Shown here: positions 37,302-45,963 of the stretch, piece by piece
How the letters are laid out: each line of letters starts with the position of its first letter
How positions within the stretch are numbered: position 1 is the first letter of the stretch
Origin: Pseudomonas fontis
GTDB lineage: Bacteria > Pseudomonadota > Gammaproteobacteria > Pseudomonadales > Pseudomonadaceae
Reading direction: 5' to 3'
Length of the DNA stretch: 64,000 bases
Assembly (NCBI RefSeq): GCF_028656955.1
Contig: NZ_JAMDGY010000020.1
Location: forward strand, 62,001 to 126,000
Position numbers and translations under genes: made by a program
The notes under the pieces: model-generated
Told to the model about the DNA's origin: nothing
What the model saw: only the letters and a program-made list of their open reading frames with translations
Database searches by the model: none

Positions 37302-37445
37302 GGACAGATCCTTTATCCGTGTAATCGGACATCCAGACTATCCAGCCACCTGGGCATTTAAAATTTCAAATTACCAATAGAACAACCCTGTAAATCATCA
37401 GAACTTCGGTGACATAAAGACTACATATACCACCTTAACTCAAGA

Positions 37446-37470
37446 CGATACGCCGCACCGTAACGTATCG
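37446..37470 (-). terminator. Hairpin between the two giant effector genes
   Basis: CGATACG and CGTATCG (7-bp perfect arms, 11-nt loop) lie 21-45 bp beyond the stop of the methyltransferase-like effector gene. There is no T-run, so it may be a weak terminator, a processing site or an operator for the downstream NEL gene. The rest of the 189-bp gap is AT-rich leader sequence shared with the upstream paralogue. Confidence 0.35.
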
Positions 37471-37490
37471 CCTGCGAAGACAGAAAAATG

Positions 37491-40400
37491 TTAAGTCATA
37501 CGACTGGCCGCCACCCGCTGCGAGGTGCGCAGTGCTGCGGGGCTTACGGCCAAAAGATAATCACCTTCATGACTCTTAACCCGTGATTTCCTGAACACTT
37601 CAAAGCCTAGCAACTTATACGCTGCCTCCTTTTTTTTCGAATAGGCATTCGTGATGACAATCTTGACACCCTTCGGAATCAAGGGTTGCACATGCTTCCC
37701 AACCATTGACATGAACGCCTCCTCATCGTGAAACACATCACTAAAGTGACCGCTTAATATAATTAAATCATGTAAATTTGCTGACGCCTGCAAGTTCTCC
37801 AGCAATACCCATCCGTCTTGGTTCAAAAAGCGCGTAGGGGTCTGTGCTGTGCTGTGAATACTGCTCACGAAATGCAGGTTCTCTGCTGGCATTCGCTCGA
37901 GCATTTTCACCGTTTTCCCATCCGCAACCATGAGCGAAAGGGGCAGGTGAAGTGAATACCCTGCGGGTAGCTTTTTAAGCTCGATGGTATTTTTGTACAT
38001 GCCTGTCGAGTTCTGCGCGAGATAGAACGCAGACGCGAGGAGCGCGCGCCCTTGCGGATCATCCGGTGGTGCATCGATCACGACCTCGCCCTCGCGGACT
38101 TCACCCTCCAGCCTCACCCGACCGGGTGGCAGGCTGTCAATCGTTATGTTGTCGCCGTCGGTCCTGATGACGACGTCGACAATTTCATCAAAGTAATCCT
38201 TTATCTCCTCTCGGAGCGTCTTACCTTCAGCAGACGCGCTGAAACCCCTCGCTTTGGCTTCACTCTCAAACTTTATTGCCAAGCGCTCGTCGCTCGCCCT
38301 GAGGTTATGGTTTTGCGCCAGCTTACACAGGTCGCTCTTTATGACTTTTATAAGCTCTGACACGCGATCAGGCTGTTCCACAATGCCCCGCTGCGACCAC
38401 GAAACCAGCGGATTTAGATCATTCATCACGACCTCGCCTTGAAACCCGAGCGCCCTGACATAGTTACTGTAATAACCTGACCCGGACATCGGCTCTATCA
38501 CACGCCGAATGCCACCTTGCGCAGACAGTGGCTCAGTGACAATATCGGCAATCAAACCACCACAGGCCTCGATCACTTCCGACGCGATACTCCCTGGGGA
38601 TTTGAAAAACTGCAAACCGAACACATCCAGCTTCATCCCCCAACCACGGTAGATGGCTATTTTTTCTGCCATATTGTCGGCATTGTTAGGCGCTCGCAGA
38701 AGTTCAGGAGCTTGCTCCTGTAGGCCGGTATAAAATGCTTTCTGCCCATCTTCATAGGCGAATGGATAAAACGGGTTGCGCGTCGTCCATGAACTGATGG
38801 TCAGTTTGAATTTTTCGGCATGCCCGGAATACCGCAAGGCAAACGGCAGAATCGGCCCTCCCTCTGGCGGCTGCCACGAGCCATCCCACACAGAGGCCTC
38901 CTCTTCATCTTCAGCTACCACTACCGCTTGAGCGCCTGCACTACTTGCCGCAGGCTCATCTACCAGTAGCTCATACTCGTCCTGGATTACGTTGATCTCG
39001 TGTACATTTTCCAATGCACCAGGGCTCAACGGGTTATTCAACAACCCGATGGTGATCGGGTAGTCCGTGGCGACAACCGGCAAAGCTCCCGGCAATTCGA
39101 CAATGCGATTGCCTTGCAGCGACAAATGCTCCAACGGGGGCCTTAGTAACGGCTCTACCCACTGGGGCCAGGCCTGCAGATTCGTCCGTTCCAGGCTCAA
39201 GGCCTGCAGGGGGCTAGTGGCCAAAGACGGGACGGCATGAATTGTGTCAAACGAGTTCTCATCCAGTACCAGGCGTTTCAAGTTGGGTAGACGGCCAAAA
39301 AACTCCATGCTCGCCTGGTCGACCAGCCGCCCCATACGCGGCAAACTCAACACTTCTAGCTGACTTAGTTGAAACAGAGTCAGTGGTAGCTGTTCCAGCG
39401 GTGCATTGGCGTTAAGACGAAGTTCCCCAAGCTGGGTAAAGCGACCCAGCAATATCTCCAGCGCTTCGCTGGTGAACGTCGACGCCTCCAACTCCAGACG
39501 TTGCACAGACTGATAGAACGTCGCGGGCAAGTGTGCAGGAAAGCTTGCAATGTCAGCCCGGCTCAGCGTCAACACCGCTTTGCTCTCGAGGGGCAATTCA
39601 TTGGCAAACTGAGAGGCGAAGACCTGCACCGTTACCCATCGCCGACAGAATGCGTGAATCTGCTCCGCCAGCGCCTGATGCCCCGAACTCTCTGGTTGCG
39701 AGGCCCAGCGCTGAACCGATGAATACCACTGCGAGTAGGTGGGCCTCAATGCTGCAATTCTGCCTTCAAATGCCGGAACATCCGACAGTGCAAATGTGTA
39801 CCCAGCGCTTTCCCACTCAAGCAGCCGCGCCTGAACAAAGTCATCCACGGATAGGGAGCTTTCTAACAGCGATACGCGAACCGTCGATGCTGGGTACGTT
39901 GTGCTACGTGCTGGGTCAAAAGGAAATTCGGTGAAGTGGTTGCCGTTCAGGTGCAACTCATCAACCGAGCGCACCCCATTGAAATTGGGCCATGTCGATC
40001 CATTGGGTAACCCCATCCGATTCAATCCGAGGTACTTCAGGTTGAGGCTCGCAAGGTCCCATTCCCAGCCGTTCACGATCCAGTTGCCACTCAGGTCCAG
40101 CCGCTGCATCGGCTTCAGGACGAATTGGCGATGGTTGCGGCTGAGTACCTGCAGGTCCTGGCTTGAGAGTTCCAGGCCCAAATCAATCAGGCTCAAGTCC
40201 TGTAACTGCGCAAGGGTTGCATCCAGAATAGCCGCAAGTGCAGGTAACTTAGGGTAGGTAGCCTGCGTGTTGCGAATCTCGAGTTTTTTAACGGATTGGA
40301 AGCGTGACAGGAACACGTGAAGTGCCTGCGAATCGACCATCAAGTGCACCGACTCGGGTGCCATTGTCAGGGACATATGCACATCGATGAGCACTAACTC

Positions 40401-43400
40401 ATCGATCCGCGAGTAGAACCACTCCGGCAGGTGCTGCGGAAAATCGGCCAGTAAGGCACCTTCCAAGCGTAGCGGCGCGCCCGGCAGGCCAATCGTCTTG
40501 AAGACACCCGCCTCCCACTGACTCAGTAATTGAGTGATCATTTGCTGGCCACTGTGACTGCGTACAGGGTCCTGATCAACCAAGGCTGTCAGCATCTCCA
40601 GCGTCGACGCCAAACTTGCATTCATCTGGCTAAGCTGGCCTTGCACACTGGCAAGGAAGTTGCGTATCTCAATACGCGACAAGCCAACAGCCTTGAGCAT
40701 ATCCAGTAGACCCTGCTCGGTCATCAATGTGAGTCCAAGCGCGCGGATCTGTTCCAGCAACACCTCATTGCTCACGTACTCACTCATGGCCCCCCGACCG
40801 CTCAACGGGTAGCCGACACGATCATCGGCCAGGCGCATCGGCGAGCGATACTCCGGTTTGATCGGCTGCATGTTCAGGGCCTCGCGCAAGGCGCTGCTGG
40901 ACAACATCGGCTGTTCTTGCAGCACACGTTGCAGTTCAGCCCCTTGCCACACATCGGCAATACCCAGCGCCGAACGCTGCGTGTCGGGCAACGCATGCAG
41001 TACGGCGGCGTACAGATTGTCCCTGCCGTGCAACTGACCGTCGTCACCGTCGCGGGCCTGGTAGGTGTCGCCCTCCTTCACCAACACTTTGCGGATCGGC
41101 GCATCAACGGGGCCAATACTGTCGAGCAACCGGCCTTGCGACGATCCGATGCGTATTTCCAGATGAAGCTCAGGTGACCAACCCGGCAACATCGACAGGC
41201 TGTGCAAAACCAGCGTATCGGTGTCTGGGTTGTTGACCGTATGCAGAAACATCCCCTCGCGGCTGCGGGCCAAACGTACCTGCTGCTGAAAAAACCGCGC
41301 TTCTTCGCCAAGCCGAGCCGGCAGGCGCTGACCGGCGTTGAGTTGCTCCTGCTCTGCCGGGGTCGCGTGCGCCAGCAGCTCTTCGCCAATCGCCCTCGGC
41401 ACCCCGCTGAACGTGCGCTGTATCAATGCGACACCCGGCTGCTCGGACACCTGCGAGGCCGCGTAGCGCGTGGCAAACAACTGGCCTTGTTGCGCCCGCG
41501 CGCTGTCCAGCAACTGCTCGCGCAGACGCCGCAGACGCACCTCGAAAGCCAGTTGCCCCACCCCGGGCTCTTCACCCAGCAAGGTCTTGATCTGTGCTTC
41601 ATCCAGCGCCTGCAACGCGCTGGCAAGCACATCGCTTTCAGCCGCCGTCACCGTCACCTCCCGACCTGCCGGCCAACCGGGCTGCTCACTCAAAAGTTGC
41701 GCCTGCAAGGCCGGGTCGGCGCGCAAATCACCGGCCTGCATCTGGGCAATGAACTGTTCCAGCGCCTGATCAAGCTTGAAACGCTGCAAGGTGTCGATCA
41801 GCAGAGCCGGCGCGCGTTCGCCCTCTACCAGCACCCGACGCAGCTGGTTTTCGTCGATGCCGCTGACCTTAAGCACCTGCCGGCCCAGCGCTTCGCTGAC
41901 CCCGTCAGCGATCGGCCCCAGCCGCTTGAACAGGGTGGGTAGTTCCCAGCTCAAGGGTGCATCCAGTTCATGTAGCCAGGCCCCCGCGCCGTTATGGCGC
42001 AAGGGTGGTGCGTAGGCATCGCTGCGACGTGGGTGCTGCAAGCGATACGGCGCTGCTTCGGTTGCTGGCTGCACCGCGAAAGTCTGCCCATCCAGCGCCA
42101 GCCACTGCTTGCCCTGGTAGTCATACAAACCCAATGCATTGGGCGTCAGCCCGGCTGGCAGAACGATGTCGTGGCTAAAAGGAGTCAGGTCCGGCTTCCA
42201 TAGCCGGGCGCTGCCATCATCAAGTTGCACGGTGCGCATCTGTTCCAACAACGGCGGTGCTTCCAGTGCCGGCACCGCTCCCGCGCTGGCTGCTGCGCCG
42301 CCCAAGGCCGCCATCAACGCGAGGTTTTCCACCACATCCATCAGATAGCCCCAGGCCTGTGCTTGCTCACCACTGGCCAGGCTCTCGAACCCTTCGTACA
42401 CCTCGTACGTCAATTGCACCGCGGCAACCACGAGCATTACCTGGCCCAGCGCGGGCACCACGAAGCCGGCAACATTGAGCAGTGTCAGCGCGGTTTCGGC
42501 GAAGTACAGCAGCTTGTCGTCGAATGACTTCTGGTCTTCCACAGCCGTAGGCACCGCGTGGAACAGACCATCGTCCTTGAGCACGGCTATTTTGTGCCAG
42601 TAGAGGGCATGGAGTAACGGCGTGGGTATTGGCTCGTCACTCAGTTGCAACTTCGCCCGCGGGTCTTGCTGTTGCTCGTACCAGCCGCCGCTGTTCCACA
42701 CCTGAAGACTGAACACCTGCTCGAGCCGAGCGAACAGCTGCTGACGATGACGCGCCGGAACAAAGCGTGCGAAGAACTGCCGGTAAGCCGGCTGCAGCAA
42801 GCGGTCACGCAGGCTGTCGGCAAAGTGCACAGTGCTGTCGTATTCCCGCAACGGGCACTGCGGGTCATCCGGGATATACACCGCCACCCGTTCCACACCC
42901 GCTGCATTCGCTCCGCCGCGCAGCACCACAATGCCATTGAGTGCAACATCAAACAGTTGAACGCTGTGGCAGGTCAGCGCACTCCCCTGCCATTGCGCCG
43001 GCTGATTGCGCGCCAGCTGCTGCAAGGCCGCATGCAGCGGCTGCTGGATGTACTGCTGCAAATACGCCAGGTGGCTGTGCAGCAACAGTGCCGATTGCTC
43101 GTACTGGATAAACCGGCCGCGCAAATTGAACGCGGCTGCGTCAGGGGCATCTCCGGGCTCAGATGCCGGATTGAACACTGCGTCGATCAACCGCTGGTAC
43201 TGCCCGCCCAGGTCCAGCTCGCGGCACAGCGCCGCGAACTGGTGCGGCTCGATGGCCAGGTGCTCTTCTGTCTCGGCCGAGTCCACAGGGACACGGGCCA
43301 GTACCGCAGCCTTGTAACCCGGCCGGTTCATGCGCCACAGGTCCATGGCGCCAGGTTTGGCTTGCCACTCTTCAACGTTCTGCAGGGCGGCAGCCAACAG

Positions 43401-43772
43401 CGTCTGTAATGCGAACTCGTAGGGACGATTGCCCTCCAGCAGGCGGGCATGGAACAGGCAGGCCGTGCGCACATCGATATCCAGATCGAAACGCGCCTTG
43501 ATTACCGCCTTGAGCAAAGGCTCGGCAAACACATCCGGGGCTGGCAGATGCGCCAGCACTTCCTGCACCTGCTGCTCGTCGAGGCGATGGCGGGTGTAGA
43601 TCTGCTGCACTTGCAGCAGCACGTCGGGGTGATTCAAGCGGGCCTGTTCAAGCCATGGCATTGGCTGGCTGGCCGTTTGGCGCAAGGCCTGGATGATCGG
43701 CGCCGGGGCGCCGATCATCCAGGCAGGAACTCGTTCCTGCAGAGTATTGAAATGGGTGCTTGCAGCGGGCAT
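37491..43772 (-). CDS. Giant LRR effector with C-terminal D12/Dam-like methyltransferase-fold domain
   Basis: A 2093-aa paralogue of the adjacent NEL effector. Residues 1-870 are nearly identical to it (DUF6543/dermonecrotic-toxin-like, hydrophobic stretches at about 425-505). LRRs follow at about 1180-1280 and 1430-1575. The C-terminus from about 1640 is unrelated to NEL. I read a SAM-dependent methyltransferase fold there: SPGS at about 1723 (motif X place), VIEPMSGSG with E1760 (motif I), MNDLNP with D1785 (ribose-binding acid), FYLAQNSTGMY, and GVKIVITNAYSKKKEAAYK near 2037, in the order of D12/Dam adenine methylases. Where DPPY is expected, SGHF (2007-2010) stands. The tail is AT-richer than the body, suggesting domain acquisition. 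Activity is unproven; another class I methyltransferase is possible. ATG 43772, AAAGGA upstream. Confidence 0.8.
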   Translation of the reverse strand: MPAASTHFNTLQERVPAWMIGAPAPIIQALRQTASQPMPWLEQARLNHPDVLLQVQQIYTRHRLDEQQVQEVLAHLPAPDVFAEPLLKAVIKARFDLDIDVRTACLFHARLLEGNRPYEFALQTLLAAALQNVEEWQAKPGAMDLWRMNRPGYKAAVLARVPVDSAETEEHLAIEPHQFAALCRELDLGGQYQRLIDAVFNPASEPGDAPDAAAFNLRGRFIQYEQSALLLHSHLAYLQQYIQQPLHAALQQLARNQPAQWQGSALTCHSVQLFDVALNGIVVLRGGANAAGVERVAVYIPDDPQCPLREYDSTVHFADSLRDRLLQPAYRQFFARFVPARHRQQLFARLEQVFSLQVWNSGGWYEQQQDPRAKLQLSDEPIPTPLLHALYWHKIAVLKDDGLFHAVPTAVEDQKSFDDKLLYFAETALTLLNVAGFVVPALGQVMLVVAAVQLTYEVYEGFESLASGEQAQAWGYLMDVVENLALMAALGGAAASAGAVPALEAPPLLEQMRTVQLDDGSARLWKPDLTPFSHDIVLPAGLTPNALGLYDYQGKQWLALDGQTFAVQPATEAAPYRLQHPRRSDAYAPPLRHNGAGAWLHELDAPLSWELPTLFKRLGPIADGVSEALGRQVLKVSGIDENQLRRVLVEGERAPALLIDTLQRFKLDQALEQFIAQMQAGDLRADPALQAQLLSEQPGWPAGREVTVTAAESDVLASALQALDEAQIKTLLGEEPGVGQLAFEVRLRRLREQLLDSARAQQGQLFATRYAASQVSEQPGVALIQRTFSGVPRAIGEELLAHATPAEQEQLNAGQRLPARLGEEARFFQQQVRLARSREGMFLHTVNNPDTDTLVLHSLSMLPGWSPELHLEIRIGSSQGRLLDSIGPVDAPIRKVLVKEGDTYQARDGDDGQLHGRDNLYAAVLHALPDTQRSALGIADVWQGAELQRVLQEQPMLSSSALREALNMQPIKPEYRSPMRLADDRVGYPLSGRGAMSEYVSNEVLLEQIRALGLTLMTEQGLLDMLKAVGLSRIEIRNFLASVQGQLSQMNASLASTLEMLTALVDQDPVRSHSGQQMITQLLSQWEAGVFKTIGLPGAPLRLEGALLADFPQHLPEWFYSRIDELVLIDVHMSLTMAPESVHLMVDSQALHVFLSRFQSVKKLEIRNTQATYPKLPALAAILDATLAQLQDLSLIDLGLELSSQDLQVLSRNHRQFVLKPMQRLDLSGNWIVNGWEWDLASLNLKYLGLNRMGLPNGSTWPNFNGVRSVDELHLNGNHFTEFPFDPARSTTYPASTVRVSLLESSLSVDDFVQARLLEWESAGYTFALSDVPAFEGRIAALRPTYSQWYSSVQRWASQPESSGHQALAEQIHAFCRRWVTVQVFASQFANELPLESKAVLTLSRADIASFPAHLPATFYQSVQRLELEASTFTSEALEILLGRFTQLGELRLNANAPLEQLPLTLFQLSQLEVLSLPRMGRLVDQASMEFFGRLPNLKRLVLDENSFDTIHAVPSLATSPLQALSLERTNLQAWPQWVEPLLRPPLEHLSLQGNRIVELPGALPVVATDYPITIGLLNNPLSPGALENVHEINVIQDEYELLVDEPAASSAGAQAVVVAEDEEEASVWDGSWQPPEGGPILPFALRYSGHAEKFKLTISSWTTRNPFYPFAYEDGQKAFYTGLQEQAPELLRAPNNADNMAEKIAIYRGWGMKLDVFGLQFFKSPGSIASEVIEACGGLIADIVTEPLSAQGGIRRVIEPMSGSGYYSNYVRALGFQGEVVMNDLNPLVSWSQRGIVEQPDRVSELIKVIKSDLCKLAQNHNLRASDERLAIKFESEAKARGFSASAEGKTLREEIKDYFDEIVDVVIRTDGDNITIDSLPPGRVRLEGEVREGEVVIDAPPDDPQGRALLASAFYLAQNSTGMYKNTIELKKLPAGYSLHLPLSLMVADGKTVKMLERMPAENLHFVSSIHSTAQTPTRFLNQDGWVLLENLQASANLHDLIILSGHFSDVFHDEEAFMSMVGKHVQPLIPKGVKIVITNAYSKKKEAAYKLLGFEVFRKSRVKSHEGDYLLAVSPAALRTSQRVAASRMT

Positions 43773-44047
43773 GGATAGGTCCTTTATCCGTGTAATCGGA
43801 CTTCAAGACTATCCAGCCACCTGGGCATTTAAAATTTCAAATAAGCAATAGAACTTACGCCTTAACCATCAACACTTCCGTGGTATCCCGACTATATATA
43901 ACACCGCTTTCCACGGGCCTGCGCGGGCACATGGTCGGGCAAAGTGCATGGGGGCATTTCCGATCCGCACGGGATGTATTATCGTGGCTGCTTGCGCAAG
44001 ATGCGTGGCCTGAACCTACAGGCATTTGCCAACCGATCGAGGGTGCC

Positions 44048-45067
44048 ATGAGTAACGAAAGCATTAACTGGGACAAGCTGGGCTTCGACTACATCAAGAC
44101 CGACAAGCGCTACCTCTCCTACTTCCGCGATGGCCAGTGGGACCAAGGCACCCTGACCGAAGACAACGTCCTGCACATCAGCGAAGGCTCCACCGCGCTG
44201 CACTACGGCCAGCAGTGCTTCGAAGGCATGAAGGCCTACCGTTGCAAGGACGGCTCGATCAACCTGTTCCGCCCAGACCAGAACGCCCTGCGCATGCAGC
44301 GCAGCTGCGACCGCCTGCTGATGCCGCGCGTGCCGACCGAACAGTTCATCGAAGCCTGCAAGCAAGTGGTCAAGGCCAACGAGCGCTTCGTTCCGCCACA
44401 CGGCAAGGGTGCCCTGTACCTGCGTCCGTTCGTGATCGGCGTGGGTGACAACATTGGCGTGCGCACTGCCCCGGAGTTCATCTTCTCGATCTTCGCGATT
44501 CCGGTTGGCTCGTACTTCAAGGGTGGCATGACCCCGCACAAATTCCTCATCTCCGACTTCGACCGCGCCGCCCCGCAGGGCACAGGCGCAGCCAAGGTCG
44601 GTGGCAACTATGCCGCCAGCCTGCAGCCAGGCTATGAAGCCAAGAAAGCTGGCTTCGCCGACTGCATCTACCTCGACCCGCTGACCCACAGCAAAATCGA
44701 GGAAGTAGGCTCGGCCAACTTCTTTGGTATTACCGCCAACAAAGAATTCGTGACGCCGAAGTCGGCCTCGGTGCTGCCTGGTATTACTCGCCTGTCACTG
44801 ATGGAGCTGGCCGAATCGCGTCTGGGCCTGAAGGTGATCGAGGGTGACGTGGAGATCAACAATCTGGCTCGTTTCAGCGAAGCCGGTGCCTGTGGCACAG
44901 CAGCGGTAATTACGCCGATCGGCGGTATCCAGTACAACGGCGAGCTGCATGTATTCCACAGCGAAACCGAAGTGGGCCCGGTGACCCAGAAGCTCTACAA
45001 CGAGCTGACCGGTATCCAGAGCGGCGATGTTGAAGCGCCAGCAGGTTGGATCGTCAAGGTCGCCTGA
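44048..45067 (+). CDS. ilvE: Branched-chain amino acid aminotransferase
   Basis: A 339-aa PLP enzyme (fold type IV) catalysing the last step of Leu, Ile and Val synthesis and the first of their breakdown. The PLP lysine is K183 in AAKVGGNYAASL, matching the long-form BCAT signature, followed by EEVGSANFFGI and the phosphate-binding SEAGACGTAAVITPI. Start ATG 44048 (MSNESINWDKLGFDYIKTDK). It is divergent from the giant effector genes; the 275-bp gap holds both promoters, and an AT-rich leader belongs to the effector side. Confidence 0.95.
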   Translation: MSNESINWDKLGFDYIKTDKRYLSYFRDGQWDQGTLTEDNVLHISEGSTALHYGQQCFEGMKAYRCKDGSINLFRPDQNALRMQRSCDRLLMPRVPTEQFIEACKQVVKANERFVPPHGKGALYLRPFVIGVGDNIGVRTAPEFIFSIFAIPVGSYFKGGMTPHKFLISDFDRAAPQGTGAAKVGGNYAASLQPGYEAKKAGFADCIYLDPLTHSKIEEVGSANFFGITANKEFVTPKSASVLPGITRLSLMELAESRLGLKVIEGDVEINNLARFSEAGACGTAAVITPIGGIQYNGELHVFHSETEVGPVTQKLYNELTGIQSGDVEAPAGWIVKVA

Positions 45068-45086
45068 TCACGAGCCACCCTCGACC

Positions 45087-45180
45087 CCTGTGGGAGCCGG
45101 CCTTGCCGGCGATGGACCGCGAAGCGGGCCCGTTTGGCAAGGCTACGCCTTGCATCGCCGGCAATGCCGGCTCCCACCAG
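45087..45180. repeat. REP element, inverted pair
   Basis: CTGTGGGAGCCGGCCTTGCC ending GGCGATGGACCGC, then GCATCGCCGGCAATGCCGGC ending TCCCACC. The arms are inverted around a 40-bp spacer. It follows the ilvE stop by 20 bp. Confidence 0.88.
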
Positions 45181-45282
45181 GGCACGGCTCGATACAGTTT
45201 CTTCTACATGAATTTTTCTTTAACCCGGGCACCGCCTATTCTTTGGCACAATCGAGTTCTAACCCGCCGCCCAGGTAAAAGC

Positions 45283-45963
45283 ATGCTCCGCGTACTGACT
45301 ATCGAAGATGATGCCGTCACCGGCCAGGAAATCGTCGCCGAACTTTCCAGCCACGGCCTCGACGTGGACTGGGTCGACAACGGTCGCGAGGGCCTGTCCA
45401 AGGCCATTGCCGGCGGCTACGACCTGATCACCCTCGACCGCATGCTGCCCGAAGTGGACGGCCTGACCATCGTCACTACCCTGCGCAACCTCAAGATCGC
45501 CACCCCGATCCTGATGATCAGCGCCCTCTCCGACGTCGACGAACGGGTGCGAGGCCTGCGTGCCGGTGGCGACGACTACCTGACCAAGCCCTTCGCCTCC
45601 GACGAAATGGCCGCCCGCGTCGAAGTGCTGCTGCGCCGCAACAGCGTGCCAATGGCGCAAACCCGCCTGCAAGTCGCCGACCTGGAGTTGGACCTGATCA
45701 GCCACGAAGCCAAGCGTGGCGAGCAACCCCTCAGCCTGTTGCCCACCGAGTACAAGCTGCTGGAGTTCCTTATGCGCCATGCCGGCCAGGTCATCACCCG
45801 GATGATGATCTTCGAGGAAGTCTGGGGCTATCACTTCGACCCCGGTACCAACCTGATCGACGTGCACATCGGACGCTTGCGCAAGAAGATCGACGCCGCT
45901 GGCCAGACGCCGCTGATTCGCACTGTGCGAGGCTCCGGCTATGCCATTGCCGAACCCGTCTAA
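45283..45963 (+). CDS. OmpR-family response regulator
   Basis: A 226-aa regulator with receiver acids D9-D10, phospho-acceptor D52 in LITLDRMLPEVDG, Lys in YLTKPFA, and a C-terminal winged helix (LLPTEYKLLEFLMRHAGQVI; DVHIGRLRKKID). ATG 45283. It overlaps the kinase gene by 23 bases. In P. aeruginosa a related regulator pair (ParRS) lies near cysS, glnS and ppiB. That synteny is from memory, so orthology is only a suggestion. Confidence 0.92.
   Translation: MLRVLTIEDDAVTGQEIVAELSSHGLDVDWVDNGREGLSKAIAGGYDLITLDRMLPEVDGLTIVTTLRNLKIATPILMISALSDVDERVRGLRAGGDDYLTKPFASDEMAARVEVLLRRNSVPMAQTRLQVADLELDLISHEAKRGEQPLSLLPTEYKLLEFLMRHAGQVITRMMIFEEVWGYHFDPGTNLIDVHIGRLRKKIDAAGQTPLIRTVRGSGYAIAEPV

Noticed and set aside
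38040..38110. PP-containing acidic segment (DAPPDDP) in the methyltransferase-like domain as the missing DPPY
   Set aside because: It lies before the FYLAQNSTGMY segment and not at the end of a hydrophobic strand, so the order does not fit; SGHF occupies the expected place.
37302..44047. HrpL-type box upstream of the giant effector genes
   Set aside because: A GGAA...CCAC pair exists near 43.9 kb, but spacing is about 23 bp rather than the known 15-17, and the other gene lacks it.
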